A DNA stretch of 64,000 nucleotides from positions 25,530-89,529 of the forward strand of contig CALWID010000004.1 in assembly GCA_944380635.1 (NCBI GenBank). Direction: 5' to 3'. Both the position numbers and the translations under genes were made by a program. The stretch is from an uncultured Eubacterium sp. (GTDB taxonomy: Bacteria > Bacillota > Clostridia > Oscillospirales > Acutalibacteraceae). Below are positions 52,774 to 62,741 of the stretch, piece after piece (the stretch's first letter is position 1; each line of letters begins with the position of its first letter). Below the pieces are notes generated by a model that did no database searches, had not been told where the DNA came from, and saw only the letters and a list, made by a program, of their open reading frames with translations.

Positions 52774-54654
52774 ATGAAAAAATTAAAAAAGGAATATGAA
52801 TTTCCCATATACATTTTTAACAAAGGCGAAAATTACAGGGCATATGAGTTTTTCGGCTGTCATAGAATTAAAGGAAATGAATTTGCGTTCAGAGTTTGGG
52901 CGCCGCACGCCGCTTGCGTTTGTGTTTCCGGCGATTTCAACAACTGGAATGAAACCGCAAACAAAATGGAACTCATTTCTCCCGGAATATGGGAAGCCGT
53001 TATAGATAATGTTAATATTTATGACTGCTATAAATATGTTATAACTTCAAAGGACGGGCGTTTGCTTTATAAAGCGGACCCTTACGGATTTCACTGTGAA
53101 ACAAGGCCGGGCACGGCTTCTAAAATTTACGAACTCGGCAATTATAAATGGAAAGATTCCGATTGGCAAAAAGAAAATCTTAAGGGCAGCATACTTGAAA
53201 AGCCCGTAAACATTTACGAGATACATTTCGGCTCCTGGAAAAAGAAAGAAAACGGCGATTATTACTCATACCGTGAAATGGCGGACGAACTTCTGCCCTA
53301 TGTAACTGATATGGGATACACACATATAGAAATGATGCCGCTTATGGAATACCCGTTTGACGGCTCCTGGGGCTATCAGGTTACCGGCTATTTTGCGCCC
53401 ACTTCACGCTACGGAACGCCGGACGACCTTATGTATTTTGTGGACAGATGCCATCAGGCGGGAATAGGCGTTATACTTGACTGGGTGCCCGCCCATTTTC
53501 CTAAAGACGCTCACGGCCTTTATGAATTTGACGGCGAACCTCTTTACGAATATTCCGATATGCGCAAGGGCGAACACAAGGAATGGGGCACAAGAGTTTT
53601 TGATTACGGCAAAAACGAAGTTAAAAGTTTTCTTATATCATCTGCAATGTACTGGGCGGATATGTATCATTTTGACGGATTGCGCGTTGACGCCGTTGCC
53701 TCTATGCTTTACCTTGATTACGGCAGGCAGGACGGCGAATGGGTTGCCAACAAATACGGCTCAAACGAAAACCTGGAGGCTGTTGAGTTTTTCAAGGAAC
53801 TGAACAGCGCAATGTTTAAAGAACACCCCGCCGTAATGATGATAGCGGAAGAATCCACCGCGTGGCCCATGATAACCATGCCGCCTGATGTGGGCGGGCT
53901 TGGTTTCAATTTTAAATGGAACATGGGCTGGATGAACGATATGCTGCGCTACACTTCGCTTGACCCGCTTTTCAGAAAAGGCAACCACAACTGCATTACT
54001 TTTAGTTTCTTTTACGCTTTTTCGGAAAATTTCATTTTGCCTATAAGCCATGATGAAGTTGTGCACGGCAAATGCAGCCTTATCAACAAAATGCCCGGCG
54101 ATTACGATATGAAATTTGAGGGTATGCGCCTGTTTTTATCATACATGGCGGCGCACCCGGGCAAAAAACTGCTGTTTATGGGGCAGGAATTCGGCCAGTT
54201 TAAGGAATGGGCATATGAAGACGGGCTTGACTGGATGCTGCTTGATTATGAAAAACACAGAAAACTGCTTAAATTTTCAAAAGAACTTAACCATTTTTAT
54301 AAAGAACGCCCCGAATTATGGGAAATTGATTACAGTTGGGAAGGTTTCAGTTGGATTTCAAGCGATGACAACGCCAACTCAACAATAGCGTTTAGAAGAA
54401 TCAGCAAATCCGGCAGTGAAATTATAGGGATATTTAATTTCACCCCAAACGAGCACAAGGAATACCGCATAGGCGTGCCCGAGCCGGGAACATACAAAGT
54501 TATATTTGATTCCAACCTTAAAAAATACGGAGGAAACAAAGCAAGACTTTCAGGCACTTATAAAACCGCGAAAAAGCCGATGCACGGATTTGACCAGAGC
54601 ATAGGGGTTAAACTCGGCGGGCTGAACGCGTTATTTATTGAAAAGTCCAAATAA
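52774..54654 (+). CDS. glgB: 1,4-alpha-glucan branching enzyme
   Basis: A 626-residue GH13 enzyme that makes alpha-1,6 branches in glycogen. An N-terminal CBM48-like domain ([20 protein letters not shown], about 33-120) precedes the catalytic barrel, with [11 protein letters not shown], the nucleophile region [13 protein letters not shown], a general acid in MIAEEST and [14 protein letters not shown]-terminal beta domain follows. Length is normal. ATG follows TAAGGAGAG. It is first gene of glgB-C-D-A, behind an extended -10 promoter. Confidence 0.95.
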   Translation: MKKLKKEYEFPIYIFNKGENYRAYEFFGCHRIKGNEFAFRVWAPHAACVCVSGDFNNWNETANKMELISPGIWEAVIDNVNIYDCYKYVITSKDGRLLYKADPYGFHCETRPGTASKIYELGNYKWKDSDWQKENLKGSILEKPVNIYEIHFGSWKKKENGDYYSYREMADELLPYVTDMGYTHIEMMPLMEYPFDGSWGYQVTGYFAPTSRYGTPDDLMYFVDRCHQAGIGVILDWVPAHFPKDAHGLYEFDGEPLYEYSDMRKGEHKEWGTRVFDYGKNEVKSFLISSAMYWADMYHFDGLRVDAVASMLYLDYGRQDGEWVANKYGSNENLEAVEFFKELNSAMFKEHPAVMMIAEESTAWPMITMPPDVGGLGFNFKWNMGWMNDMLRYTSLDPLFRKGNHNCITFSFFYAFSENFILPISHDEVVHGKCSLINKMPGDYDMKFEGMRLFLSYMAAHPGKKLLFMGQEFGQFKEWAYEDGLDWMLLDYEKHRKLLKFSKELNHFYKERPELWEIDYSWEGFSWISSDDNANSTIAFRRISKSGSEIIGIFNFTPNEHKEYRIGVPEPGTYKVIFDSNLKKYGGNKARLSGTYKTAKKPMHGFDQSIGVKLGGLNALFIEKSK

Positions 54655-54668
54655 GGAGGAATGTGTTA

Positions 54669-55877
54669 ATGGCACATAAATCAAACATTGTTGCAATGCT
54701 GCTTGCCGGCGGGCAGGGCAGCAGACTTGGAGTTCTTACCAAGAACATAGCAAAGCCCGCTGTTCCCTACGGCGGAAATTACAGAATAATAGATTTTCCG
54801 CTGTCTAACTGCGTAAACAGCGGCATATACACGGTTGGGGTGCTTACACAGTATCAGCCGCTTGAACTTAACGATTATATCGGCAACGGTCAGCCGTGGG
54901 ATCTTGACAGGCAGAACGGCGGTGTGCATGTGCTTTCCCCTTATGAGGCAATAGGCAGCAAGGAATGGTATAAAGGCACGGCAAACGCCATTTATCAAAA
55001 CATAAACTTTATTGAAAAATACGACCCCGAATATGTTGTTGTACTCTCCGGCGACCATATTTATAAAATGAATTACGCAAAGATGGTTGATTTCCACGAA
55101 AAAAACAAAGCGGACTGCACAATAGCAGTGCTTGAAGTGCCGTGGGAAGAAGCATCCCGCTTTGGCATTCTTGCAACTGATGAAAACAACAAAATTTATG
55201 AGTTTGCGGAGAAACCCACCCAGCCGAAATCCAACAAAGCCTCCATGGGCGTATATGTTTTCAGTTGGGACAAGTTGAAAAAATATCTTATTCAGGACGA
55301 AAACACACCCGGCTCGGCAAATGATTTCGGCAAAAATATTATTCCTACCATGCTTGACGCGGGTGAGAGAATGTTTGCGTTTGAGTTTGAGGGATACTGG
55401 AAAGATGTTGGCACCATAGATTCCCTTTGGGAAGCAAATCTTGATATAATCAACCCGAATGTAGACCTTGATTTAAGCGACCCGAGTTGGAAAATATACA
55501 GCCGCAATCCCGTCAGCCCGCCGCACTATATCGGTAAAAACGCAAAAGTGGAACTTTCATCTGTTTCCGAAGGGTGCGAGATAGAGGGAAATGTTGATTA
55601 CAGCGTTATCTCCAGCAATGTTAAGATAGAAGAGGACGCCGACATAAGATACAGCGTAATAATGCCGGGCGCGGTAATAAAGAAGGGCGCAAAGGTATAT
55701 TACTCAATAGTTGCCGAAAACGCCGTTATTGAAGAGGGCGCCCAGGTTGGCGAGATTCCGGAACTGCTGCAAAACCCGGAGGACTGGGGAGTTGCGGTAA
55801 TAGGCTCCTCGGCAACTGTTAAAAGCAATTCAAAAGTTGAGCCGGGCGCAATGATAGAATCCGGCAAGGAGGTGTGA
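54669..55877 (+). CDS. glgC: Glucose-1-phosphate adenylyltransferase, catalytic subunit
   Basis: A 402-residue enzyme that makes ADP-glucose. The nucleotidyltransferase motif [20 protein letters not shown] is at about 11, then [22 protein letters not shown] (metal site) and [12 protein letters not shown] (glucose-1-phosphate lysine). A left-handed beta helix closes the protein (about 290-400). ATG 54669 follows AAGGAGG; an in-frame GTG two codons before is too near the site. It probably pairs with GlgD. Confidence 0.95.
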   Translation: MAHKSNIVAMLLAGGQGSRLGVLTKNIAKPAVPYGGNYRIIDFPLSNCVNSGIYTVGVLTQYQPLELNDYIGNGQPWDLDRQNGGVHVLSPYEAIGSKEWYKGTANAIYQNINFIEKYDPEYVVVLSGDHIYKMNYAKMVDFHEKNKADCTIAVLEVPWEEASRFGILATDENNKIYEFAEKPTQPKSNKASMGVYVFSWDKLKKYLIQDENTPGSANDFGKNIIPTMLDAGERMFAFEFEGYWKDVGTIDSLWEANLDIINPNVDLDLSDPSWKIYSRNPVSPPHYIGKNAKVELSSVSEGCEIEGNVDYSVISSNVKIEEDADIRYSVIMPGAVIKKGAKVYYSIVAENAVIEEGAQVGEIPELLQNPEDWGVAVIGSSATVKSNSKVEPGAMIESGKEV

Positions 55878-55879
55878 GC

Positions 55880-57004
55880 ATGAACGGTAAAAAAGTGTTG
55901 GGAATGATATTTGCTAATATTCACGAGGGCACATTAGACAGCCTTACCGCAATGAGAACGATGGGCTCCGTTCCGTTTTGCTCAAGATACAGGCTTATTG
56001 ATTTTCCGCTTTCTAACATGGTGGAAAGCGGGGTTACAAAGGTGGGCGTTATCACAAACGCAAATTTCCAATCCCTGATGGACCATGTGGGCACTGGCAA
56101 ACCGTGGGACCTGAGCAGAAAGAATGACGGACTTTTCATTCTGCCGCCGTTCAATGTTGGCAGCGCAACGATGTGGGGAAACAGGATTGACGCAATTTAC
56201 GGCAATATGGGATTCCTTGAGCAGAGCAACCAAACATATGTTGTTATGTGCGACTGCAATCATATGCTTTCGCTTGACTATGAAGCGCTGTTTGACAAGC
56301 ATGAGGAAAGCGGCGCGGACATAACCGTGGTAGGCGTAAAAGCGCCTATGCCGGATAAAATCGGCTCCATTTTGTGCTTTGACAAAGTTGAGGAGGACGG
56401 GCGCATTACTGAAATGAGCCTGGACAGACATGATGAGGCGGAAATTTTCCACAGTGTAAACATAGTTATAATGAAAAAATATCTGCTTGAATCCCTTATA
56501 ACAACTGCTCATTCAAAAAATGAAATATCTTTCCAAAGAAATGTTCTTATGGCAAACTCCAAGAGCCTTAAGATTTACGCGTACGACGCAACTGATTCAT
56601 TCGTGGGCACTATATCAAGCGTTCAGGCTTACTACGATGTTTCCATGAAACTGCTTGAGAAAGAAAACAGGGATAAACTTTTCAGCAAGGATTTTCCGAT
56701 TTACACAAAGGAAAGGGACGATATGCCCGCGCTTTACGGCGCAGAATCGCACCTGACAAATTCCCTTGTGGCGGACGGTTGTATTATTGACGGTACCGTT
56801 GAAAATTCTATTATATTCAAAGGCGCAAAAATAGCGAAAGGCGCGGTAGTTAAAAATTCAATTCTTATGCAGGATACCGTAGTGGGTGAAAATTCAACGC
56901 TGAGTTATGTTATAGCAGATAAAAATGTAAACATTAAAAACGGCGTGGAACTTTCCGGCGCCCCAACCTTCCCCGTTACCCTGAGCAAAGGCACAAGGGT
57001 TTAA
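55880..57004 (+). CDS. glgD: GlgD, regulatory paralogue of ADP-glucose pyrophosphorylase
   Basis: A 374-residue GlgC relative without full catalytic residues: the GGQGSRLG loop of GlgC reads IFANIHEGTLDSLTAMR, and the metal-site GDH reads VVMCDCNHM. In Firmicutes GlgC and GlgD form a mixed tetramer where GlgD raises activity. ATG 55880 follows AAGGAGG, 2 bases after the glgC stop. Two copies of the repeated leader element separate it from glgA. Confidence 0.93.
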   Translation: MNGKKVLGMIFANIHEGTLDSLTAMRTMGSVPFCSRYRLIDFPLSNMVESGVTKVGVITNANFQSLMDHVGTGKPWDLSRKNDGLFILPPFNVGSATMWGNRIDAIYGNMGFLEQSNQTYVVMCDCNHMLSLDYEALFDKHEESGADITVVGVKAPMPDKIGSILCFDKVEEDGRITEMSLDRHDEAEIFHSVNIVIMKKYLLESLITTAHSKNEISFQRNVLMANSKSLKIYAYDATDSFVGTISSVQAYYDVSMKLLEKENRDKLFSKDFPIYTKERDDMPALYGAESHLTNSLVADGCIIDGTVENSIIFKGAKIAKGAVVKNSILMQDTVVGENSTLSYVIADKNVNIKNGVELSGAPTFPVTLSKGTRV

Positions 57005-57018
57005 AATCCGGAAAAATT

Positions 57019-57176
57019 GTGTGAAACGCACTGATAATATCAAAATTATGCGCCCTCAAAATGTGCCTAACGGCATAATTTTGAGACGGCTGAATCACCA
57101 TTGACGCCTTATCAGGCTACAATAAGGTATCAATGATTTAAAAATATTATTTTGCAGCCTGAAAGGCTATGGTAAT
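57019..57176 (+). repeat. Repeated structured leader element, copy 4 (tandem, upstream)
   Basis: It has the GTGTG/CGCAC hairpin (57019-57031), CTCAAAAT...ATTTTGAG (57055-57085), AATCACCAT (57093-57101), the TTGACGCCTTAT hairpin and the CAGCCTGAAAGGCTA hairpin. The end reads ATGGTAAT (57169-57176) instead of ATGGTGAT, and no gene follows: copy 5 begins immediately. The ribosome-site function seems lost here. Confidence 0.75.
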
Positions 57177-57329
57177 AGTGTGAAACACACTATCAGATTA
57201 TATGCCCTCACAATTTGCCTAACGGCATAATTTTGAGATGGCTGAATCACCATTGACGCCTTATCAGGCTGCAATAAGGTATCAATGATTTAAAAAATAT
57301 TATTTTGTAGCCTGAAAGGCTATGGTGAT
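57177..57329 (+). repeat. Repeated structured leader element, copy 5 (tandem, next to glgA)
   Basis: AGTGTG-AAA-CACACT (57177-57191) opens the element. AATCACCAT (57245-57253) is complementary to ATGGTGATT (57322-57330). GGTGAT ends 3 bases before glgA ATG 57333. The body is nearly identical to copy 4, showing a recent tandem duplication. Confidence 0.78.
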
Positions 57330-57332
57330 TAT

Positions 57333-58754
57333 ATGAAAGTTTTATACGCTGCATCAGAGGCAAATCCGTTTATGGCTTCCGGCGGACTGGGCGATGTTGC
57401 CGGCTCACTGCCTATTGCGCTCAGAAAAAGGCTTATAGGCTGCCGTGTTGTTATGCCGCTTTACGATTCCATAAAGCAGGAATACAAGGATAAAATGAAA
57501 TTTATCACTTCCATATCCGTGCCTGTAAGTTGGAGAAGGCAGTACTGCGGAATTTTTGAAACAAAACTAAACGGCGTAATATTCTATTTTCTTGATAATC
57601 AGTACTATTTTAAGAGGGACGGCATTTACGGCCACTATGATGACGCGGAAAGATTTGCGTTTTTTGCAAGAGCAATTTTGGAGATTATTCCCGCCATTGA
57701 CTGGAAACCCGATATTATCCACTGCAACGACTGGCAAACTGCTCTTACTCCGCTTTATTACAGTTGCTACTACGCAACGCGAATGGGATATGAAAACATT
57801 AAAACCGTTTTCACTATCCACAACATTCAGTATCAGGGCAAATACGGAAACGAACTGCTTGAAGATGTGCTTGGAATAGGGCCTGAGCATTATGACCTTA
57901 TTCAGTATGACGGGCTTGTAAACTTTATGAAAGCGGGAATAGAATGCGCAAACAAAGTTACGACCGTTTCCCCCACTTACGCAAAAGAAATTTTGGACCC
58001 GTGGTATTCTTACGGGCTTGACCCGATACTTAACCAGCGCTCTTGGAAACTGTGCGGCATATTAAACGGTATTGATACGGACAGTTATAACCCTGAAACA
58101 GACAAGGCTATTTGGGCAAATTACAGCGCTGATGATTTTTCAAACAAGCCTAAGAACAAGGAAGAACTGCAAAAGATGATGGGGCTTGCCGTAAGGCCGG
58201 AAACACCGCTTGTTGGAATAGTTACAAGGCTTGTGGGGCACAAAGGCGTTGACCTTATGCGCGAAGTGCTTGAAAAGAGCCTGTGGGAAAGAGATATTCA
58301 ATATGTTGTGCTTGGTTCCGGCGAATGGCAGTATGAAAGTTACTTCCGTGAACTGCATGATAAATACCCGGATAAGGTGGGCTTAAGGCTTGGATTTGTA
58401 CCGGACCTTGCAAGAAAGATTTACGCCGGCGCGGATTTATTCCTTATGCCCAGCAAGAGCGAGCCGTGCGGACTTTCCCAAATGGTTGCGCTGCGCTACG
58501 GCACCGTGCCGATAGTGCGTGAAACAGGCGGTTTGCGTGATTCTGTTTCTGACTGTGGCGACGGCGAGGGCAACGGCTTTACATTTAAAACTTATGACGC
58601 TTACGATATGCTTGGCGCTATATACAGAGCCGTTGACGCTTACAATAACAAGGAATATTGGCCGACTCTTGTTGAGCGCGCGCTGAACTGCGATATGAGT
58701 TGGGGCAAATCCGCAAACGAATATATTAAAATGTATAAATCACTGCTTAAATAA
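57333..58754 (+). CDS. glgA: Glycogen synthase (ADP-glucose)
   Basis: A 473-residue GT5 glycosyltransferase. The N-terminal ASEANPFMASGGLGDVAGSLP holds the ADP-glucose-binding Lys-x-Gly-Gly site in a variant form (SGGL rather than KTGGL). HCNDWQTALTPLYY and TIHNIQYQGKYG follow, and the C-terminal PSKSEPCGLSQMVALRYGTVPIV contains the catalytic E-x7-E. It elongates glycogen chains. Its start codon is directly behind two copies of the structured element, so its translation may be controlled separately from glgB-C-D. Confidence 0.95.
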   Translation: MKVLYAASEANPFMASGGLGDVAGSLPIALRKRLIGCRVVMPLYDSIKQEYKDKMKFITSISVPVSWRRQYCGIFETKLNGVIFYFLDNQYYFKRDGIYGHYDDAERFAFFARAILEIIPAIDWKPDIIHCNDWQTALTPLYYSCYYATRMGYENIKTVFTIHNIQYQGKYGNELLEDVLGIGPEHYDLIQYDGLVNFMKAGIECANKVTTVSPTYAKEILDPWYSYGLDPILNQRSWKLCGILNGIDTDSYNPETDKAIWANYSADDFSNKPKNKEELQKMMGLAVRPETPLVGIVTRLVGHKGVDLMREVLEKSLWERDIQYVVLGSGEWQYESYFRELHDKYPDKVGLRLGFVPDLARKIYAGADLFLMPSKSEPCGLSQMVALRYGTVPIVRETGGLRDSVSDCGDGEGNGFTFKTYDAYDMLGAIYRAVDAYNNKEYWPTLVERALNCDMSWGKSANEYIKMYKSLLK

Positions 58755-58767
58755 CAGTATAAAAAAG

Positions 58768-58804
58768 AACACCCGTTTCTGTTTAAAACAGGAGCGGGTG
58801 TTTT
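58768..58804. terminator. Bidirectional terminator after glgA
   Basis: The stem AACACCCG (58768-58775) pairs with CGGGTGTT (58795-58802), with an inner CTGTTT/AAACAG part and T-runs on both strands. Confidence 0.85.
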
Positions 58805-58826
58805 GCTGTAACAGGCGGTGGTATTT

Positions 58827-60968
58827 TTAATAAGGCTTTTTCATAGTGAGGGAAATGCGCTTTTTGGCGGTATCAACTGAAAGCACCCAAACGGTTACTA
58901 TCTGCCCAACCTTAAGCACTTCTGACGGGTGTTTGATATAATTATCCGATATTTGGGAAATATGCACAAGTCCGTCCTGATGGACGCCGACATCAATAAA
59001 CGCCCCGAAATCTATAACATTTCTTACCGTGCCTTTGAGTTCCATACCCGGTTTAAGGTCTTCCATACTCATAACATCAGTTCTGAGCATAGGCTTTGGC
59101 AATTCCTCTCGAGGGTCCCTGCCGGGTTTGCTGATTTCTGAAATTATATCGGCAAGGGTCGGCTCACCGGTGGACAAATCTTTTGCAAGTTCCTTAACTG
59201 AGCGTTTTTTAACCGTTTCAGTAAGCAATGAAATATTGCCGCAGGCAATATCGCTTTTTGAAACGCCGCAGAGTTTCAGCAGGTTTTCCGCAGTTTCATA
59301 TGATTCGGGATGAACGGCGGTGTTATCAAGCACATTTTCCCCGCCGGGTATTCTTAAAAATCCCGCGCACTGCTCAAACGCTTTGGGCCCGAGTTTCGGC
59401 ACCTTAAGAAGTTGCTTTCTTGAAGTAAACGCCCCGTTTTCTTCCCTGTATTTAACAATATTTTCCGCAACGGCTGAAGAGATACCGGCAACGCGCTTTA
59501 ACAGCGACGGAGACGCCGTATTAAGGTCCACGCCAACTGAATTTACACAATCCTCCACAACGGCGTCCAGCGCGTGATTAAGTTCCTTTTGCGGCATATC
59601 ATGCTGATACTGCCCCACCCCGATTGATTTTGGGTCTATTTTAACGAGTTCGGCAAGCGGGTCCTGAAGTCTTCTTGCAATCGAAACCGCAGAGCGAAGC
59701 GAAACATCATACTGCGGGAATTCCTCGGCGGCAAGTTTAGACGCTGAATAAACAGACGCGCCCGCCTCGCTTACAACCATATAAGTTATACCGCAGTCAA
59801 GTTCCCTGATTACATCGGCGGCAAAGACCTCTGTTTCGTGGGACGCCGTTCCGTTTCCGATAGCAAACATTTTAACGCCGTATTTACGCACCAAATCCTT
59901 TATTATTTTCTTTGCCTCTTCAATTTTGCTGTGCGGCGGCGCGCAGTAAATAACGGCGGTATCAAGCACTTTGCCTGTTTCATCTACCACGGCAACCTTA
60001 CAGCCTGTGCGGTAACCGGGGTCAAGACCTATTGTAACTCTGCCGGGTACGGGCGGCTGCATAAGAAGTTGAGCGGTATTTTTGGCAAATACTTTAATTG
60101 ACTCCTCGCATGCTCTATCCGTTAAATCATTTCTTATTTCCCTTTCAACAGCAGGATAAACAAGGCGGGAATATGAATCCTGAGCCGCCGCCAGCACTAA
60201 ATCCGACGACGCATTGGCGCCGTTAACATAAAGCCCTGTAAGCACGCTCATACCGATTGAGTTATCAAGTTCAATACTCACCTTAAGTATATTTTCTTTT
60301 TCCCCGCGGTTTACGGCAAGAATCCTGTGATTTGCAATTTTGGAAACCGGCTCCGAATGCTCGGCGTATTTCTCATAAACGCCCAAATCTTGAGCATTGC
60401 CTTTAACGGTTAAAACGCCGTGGGCACGCAGCATATATCTTAACTGGCGGCGCACATTTGCGTCATCAGAAATAATTTCCGCAATAATATCGCAGGCGCC
60501 GTCTAACGCCTCTTTGGCTGAAGAAACTTCTTCGTTTATATAATTTTCAGCCGCGCTCAGAGGGTCAAAATCACTGCTTTGCTTAAGTATATCATTTGCA
60601 AGCGGCTCAAGCCCTTTTGCCTTGGCAACGGACGCCCTTGTTTTTCTTTTAGGTCTGTACGGGCGATAAATATCGTCTATTTCCGTAAGCGTTTTAGCGC
60701 TGTCAATAGCGGCGGCTATTTCATCCGTCATAGCGCCCTGCTGAGTAATTGACGCTATAACTTTTTCCTTTTGCTCATCAAGCGAACGCAAATAATCAAG
60801 CCTGTCGCTTATTGCGCGAAGTATTTGGTCGTCAAGAGAGCCTGTTGCCTCTTTTCTGTATCTGGCAATAAAAGGAATAGTATTTCCGTCATCAAGAAGT
60901 TTTACTGTATTTTCTATTTGATGCGTTTTAACATTAAATTCATTAGCAAGAGTTTCAATTATATTCAT
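58827..60968 (-). CDS. tex: Tex-family RNA-binding transcription accessory protein
   Basis: A 713-residue protein with full Tex architecture. It has an N-terminal helical part with PFIARYRKEATGSLDD (about 33), a YqgF-like nuclease fold with GLDPGYRTGCKVAVVD (about 320), helix-hairpin-helix repeats (GVGQYQHDM and following, 490-600) and a C-terminal S1 domain (GMELKGTVRNVIDFGAFIDVG, about 640). Tex proteins bind nucleic acids and affect transcription. ATG 60968 lies 4 bases after the corA stop, so it is co-transcribed. Confidence 0.94.
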   Translation of the reverse strand: MNIIETLANEFNVKTHQIENTVKLLDDGNTIPFIARYRKEATGSLDDQILRAISDRLDYLRSLDEQKEKVIASITQQGAMTDEIAAAIDSAKTLTEIDDIYRPYRPKRKTRASVAKAKGLEPLANDILKQSSDFDPLSAAENYINEEVSSAKEALDGACDIIAEIISDDANVRRQLRYMLRAHGVLTVKGNAQDLGVYEKYAEHSEPVSKIANHRILAVNRGEKENILKVSIELDNSIGMSVLTGLYVNGANASSDLVLAAAQDSYSRLVYPAVEREIRNDLTDRACEESIKVFAKNTAQLLMQPPVPGRVTIGLDPGYRTGCKVAVVDETGKVLDTAVIYCAPPHSKIEEAKKIIKDLVRKYGVKMFAIGNGTASHETEVFAADVIRELDCGITYMVVSEAGASVYSASKLAAEEFPQYDVSLRSAVSIARRLQDPLAELVKIDPKSIGVGQYQHDMPQKELNHALDAVVEDCVNSVGVDLNTASPSLLKRVAGISSAVAENIVKYREENGAFTSRKQLLKVPKLGPKAFEQCAGFLRIPGGENVLDNTAVHPESYETAENLLKLCGVSKSDIACGNISLLTETVKKRSVKELAKDLSTGEPTLADIISEISKPGRDPREELPKPMLRTDVMSMEDLKPGMELKGTVRNVIDFGAFIDVGVHQDGLVHISQISDNYIKHPSEVLKVGQIVTVWVLSVDTAKKRISLTMKKPY

Positions 60969-60972
60969 AAAA

Positions 60973-61917
60973 TTAACCTATCCATTTTTTCTTTTTACCT
61001 ATTATCGCAAGCACCGCCACAACTATAACGGACAGCGCTATCACAAACACATACCCGTATTTCCACTGAAGTTCAGGCATATATTTAAAATTCATACCAT
61101 ACCAGCCCACAATAACGGTAAGCGGAAAAAATATGGTTGAAACAACGGTAAATATCTGCATTGTGTGGTTTGTTTTAAGGTCTATAAAAGACTGATATGC
61201 GTCTTGAAGATGAACAACACTGCCGCGCAGCAGTTCAACATCATCACGCAGACGAACTGTTTTTTTGGTAAAGTTTGAGATATAGCGAAGATAATTTTCA
61301 TCAAATATCTCGTTTTCATTATCCTCCAGCGCCTCGCCTATATCAATAAGCTGCTCATAATAATTGCGCATAGAAAGCAGTTCCTTTTTCATTTGCAGCA
61401 AATCAAGATTAAAATTATCACCCGCATTGCCGTGCAGCACTATCTCTTCAAGTTTTGTTATCTCAAAGCCTTTATCCTCTATTGCTTTATTATCCTTATT
61501 AGTGAGGTTATCAAGAAAAGCGTAAATAAGTTTTTCAAGCGTTATATTTATCGGCGAATACTTATCAAGGCACTGAAGAAATTTATCCCTTGTTGAGCAA
61601 TCCTTATCCTTTACATCAACAACGATAAGCAGATTTTTCTTAATATACACCGCAACAACATCACGCTCATCATTAACATCAAGCGCGTTAATGACGCTCA
61701 TTTTAGTAAAGCAGTAATCGTCATAAACCTCAACGCCGAAACGGGAATGGAAAAACATATTATCAGATTTTACCGCCTCAACAGTTGACGCGGCAAATCC
61801 GAATTTATCATAAATCTTTTCAAATTCACTGATTGTTACATAACCTGCTGTAACATAATGGCTGTCTATATTATCAACATCAACGGTGGTAATATCATCC
61901 TGAAACTGATAAAACAT
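60973..61917 (-). CDS. corA: CorA-family divalent cation channel
   Basis: A 314-residue protein with a large cytoplasmic domain, a long helix and two C-terminal membrane helices. The signature YGMNFKYMPEL after the first helix matches the GMN selectivity motif of Mg2+ channels. It lies directly before tex. ATG 61917 follows GGAGGC. A few CorA relatives move Co2+ or Ni2+ or export; the direction is not told by sequence. Confidence 0.9.
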   Translation of the reverse strand: MFYQFQDDITTVDVDNIDSHYVTAGYVTISEFEKIYDKFGFAASTVEAVKSDNMFFHSRFGVEVYDDYCFTKMSVINALDVNDERDVVAVYIKKNLLIVVDVKDKDCSTRDKFLQCLDKYSPINITLEKLIYAFLDNLTNKDNKAIEDKGFEITKLEEIVLHGNAGDNFNLDLLQMKKELLSMRNYYEQLIDIGEALEDNENEIFDENYLRYISNFTKKTVRLRDDVELLRGSVVHLQDAYQSFIDLKTNHTMQIFTVVSTIFFPLTVIVGWYGMNFKYMPELQWKYGYVFVIALSVIVVAVLAIIGKKKKWIG

Positions 61918-61934
61918 AAATTTGCCTCCGGCCT

Positions 61935-61970
61935 TTAAAAAATGCCCGACGGATTACGCCGCCGGGCATT
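61935..61970 (-). terminator. Terminator after classical rubrerythrin
   Basis: The stem AATGCCCG (61941-61948) pairs with CGGGCATT (61963-61970); TTTTTTAAA follows on the minus strand. Confidence 0.85.
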
Positions 61971-61983
61971 ATCAGGGCATAAA

Positions 61984-62526
61984 TTAATAATTTTCCGCTT
62001 TTATCTCAAAATACGCTTTTGGATGCGCGCATACCGGGCACACTTCCGGCGCCTCTTTGCCGATAACAATATGGCCACAGTTGCTGCATTTCCATATTTT
62101 ATCCTCATCACGGCTGAACACAAGCCCGCCCTTTACATTCTCAAGAAGTTTGAGGTATCTTTGCTCATGCTCTTTTTCTATTTCGCCTACTTTTTCAAAC
62201 AGAGTTGCTATCTCGTCAAAGCCCTCTTCCCTTGCCTCTTTGGCAAATGCGGCATACATATCGGTCCATTCATAATTTTCACCGTCCGCAGCGTCCTTAA
62301 GGTTTGTTGCCGTATCCGGAACGCTTCCGCCGTGAAGAAGTTTAAACCAAATCTTAGCGTGCTCTTTTTCATTGTTTGAAGTTTCCGTAAACAGATTGGC
62401 AATCTGAACAAAGCCGTCTTTTTTGGCTTTTGACGCATAATACTGATATTTTGTGTGCGCCTGGCTCTCTCCGGCAAAGGCTGCCATAAGATTTGCCTGA
62501 GTTTTTGTTCCTTCCAGTTTTTTCAT
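61984..62526 (-). CDS. Classical rubrerythrin
   Basis: A 180-residue protein: an N-terminal diiron ferritin-like domain with [13 protein letters not shown] at about 19 and [16 protein letters not shown] and [12 protein letters not shown]-like helices, then a C-terminal rubredoxin domain (CSNCGH...[11 protein letters not shown]). It reduces peroxide in the cytoplasm. The start is ATG 62526 after AAAGGT; the 54 codons of open frame before it run through a GC-rich, hairpin-rich leader and are not protein-like. Its domain order is the reverse of the gene at 3020. Confidence 0.92.
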   Translation of the reverse strand: MKKLEGTKTQANLMAAFAGESQAHTKYQYYASKAKKDGFVQIANLFTETSNNEKEHAKIWFKLLHGGSVPDTATNLKDAADGENYEWTDMYAAFAKEAREEGFDEIATLFEKVGEIEKEHEQRYLKLLENVKGGLVFSRDEDKIWKCSNCGHIVIGKEAPEVCPVCAHPKAYFEIKAENY

Positions 62527-62741
62527 ATTTTTCTTTACCTTTCTGCCCGATTTTAATTTAAAGCGGCGCGCTGCTTTGGGCATTTCCACGCGCCGAGCAG
62601 GAAAAAATTTCCTGTTAAAACTGCCGCTTATCCCGCCGCGCCGGCGGGCGCGCCCCCGGCAAAGAGCGCACTGATTTGCCTTTGGCAAATTCGTACAATT
62701 TTATTAAAGCGCCTGCCGTGCGTTTGCTGCGCTTATGAATA
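62527..62741 (-). promoter_or_regulatory. GC-rich, hairpin-rich leader of rubrerythrin
   Basis: Four hairpins lie in 130 bases: ATTTGCC/GGCAAAT (62674-62690), CCCGCCG/CGGCGGG (62632-62648), CAGGAAA/TTTCCTG (62598-62614) and GGCGCG/CGCGCC (62565-62594). Base composition is far richer in GC than the flanks. No known riboswitch was recognised. Confidence 0.45.

Noticed and set aside
62527-62688. N-terminal extension of rubrerythrin by 54 codons
   Set aside because: The extension is an arginine-rich translation of a hairpin-rich leader; the ATG at 62526 has its own ribosome site and matches the usual rubrerythrin N-terminus.
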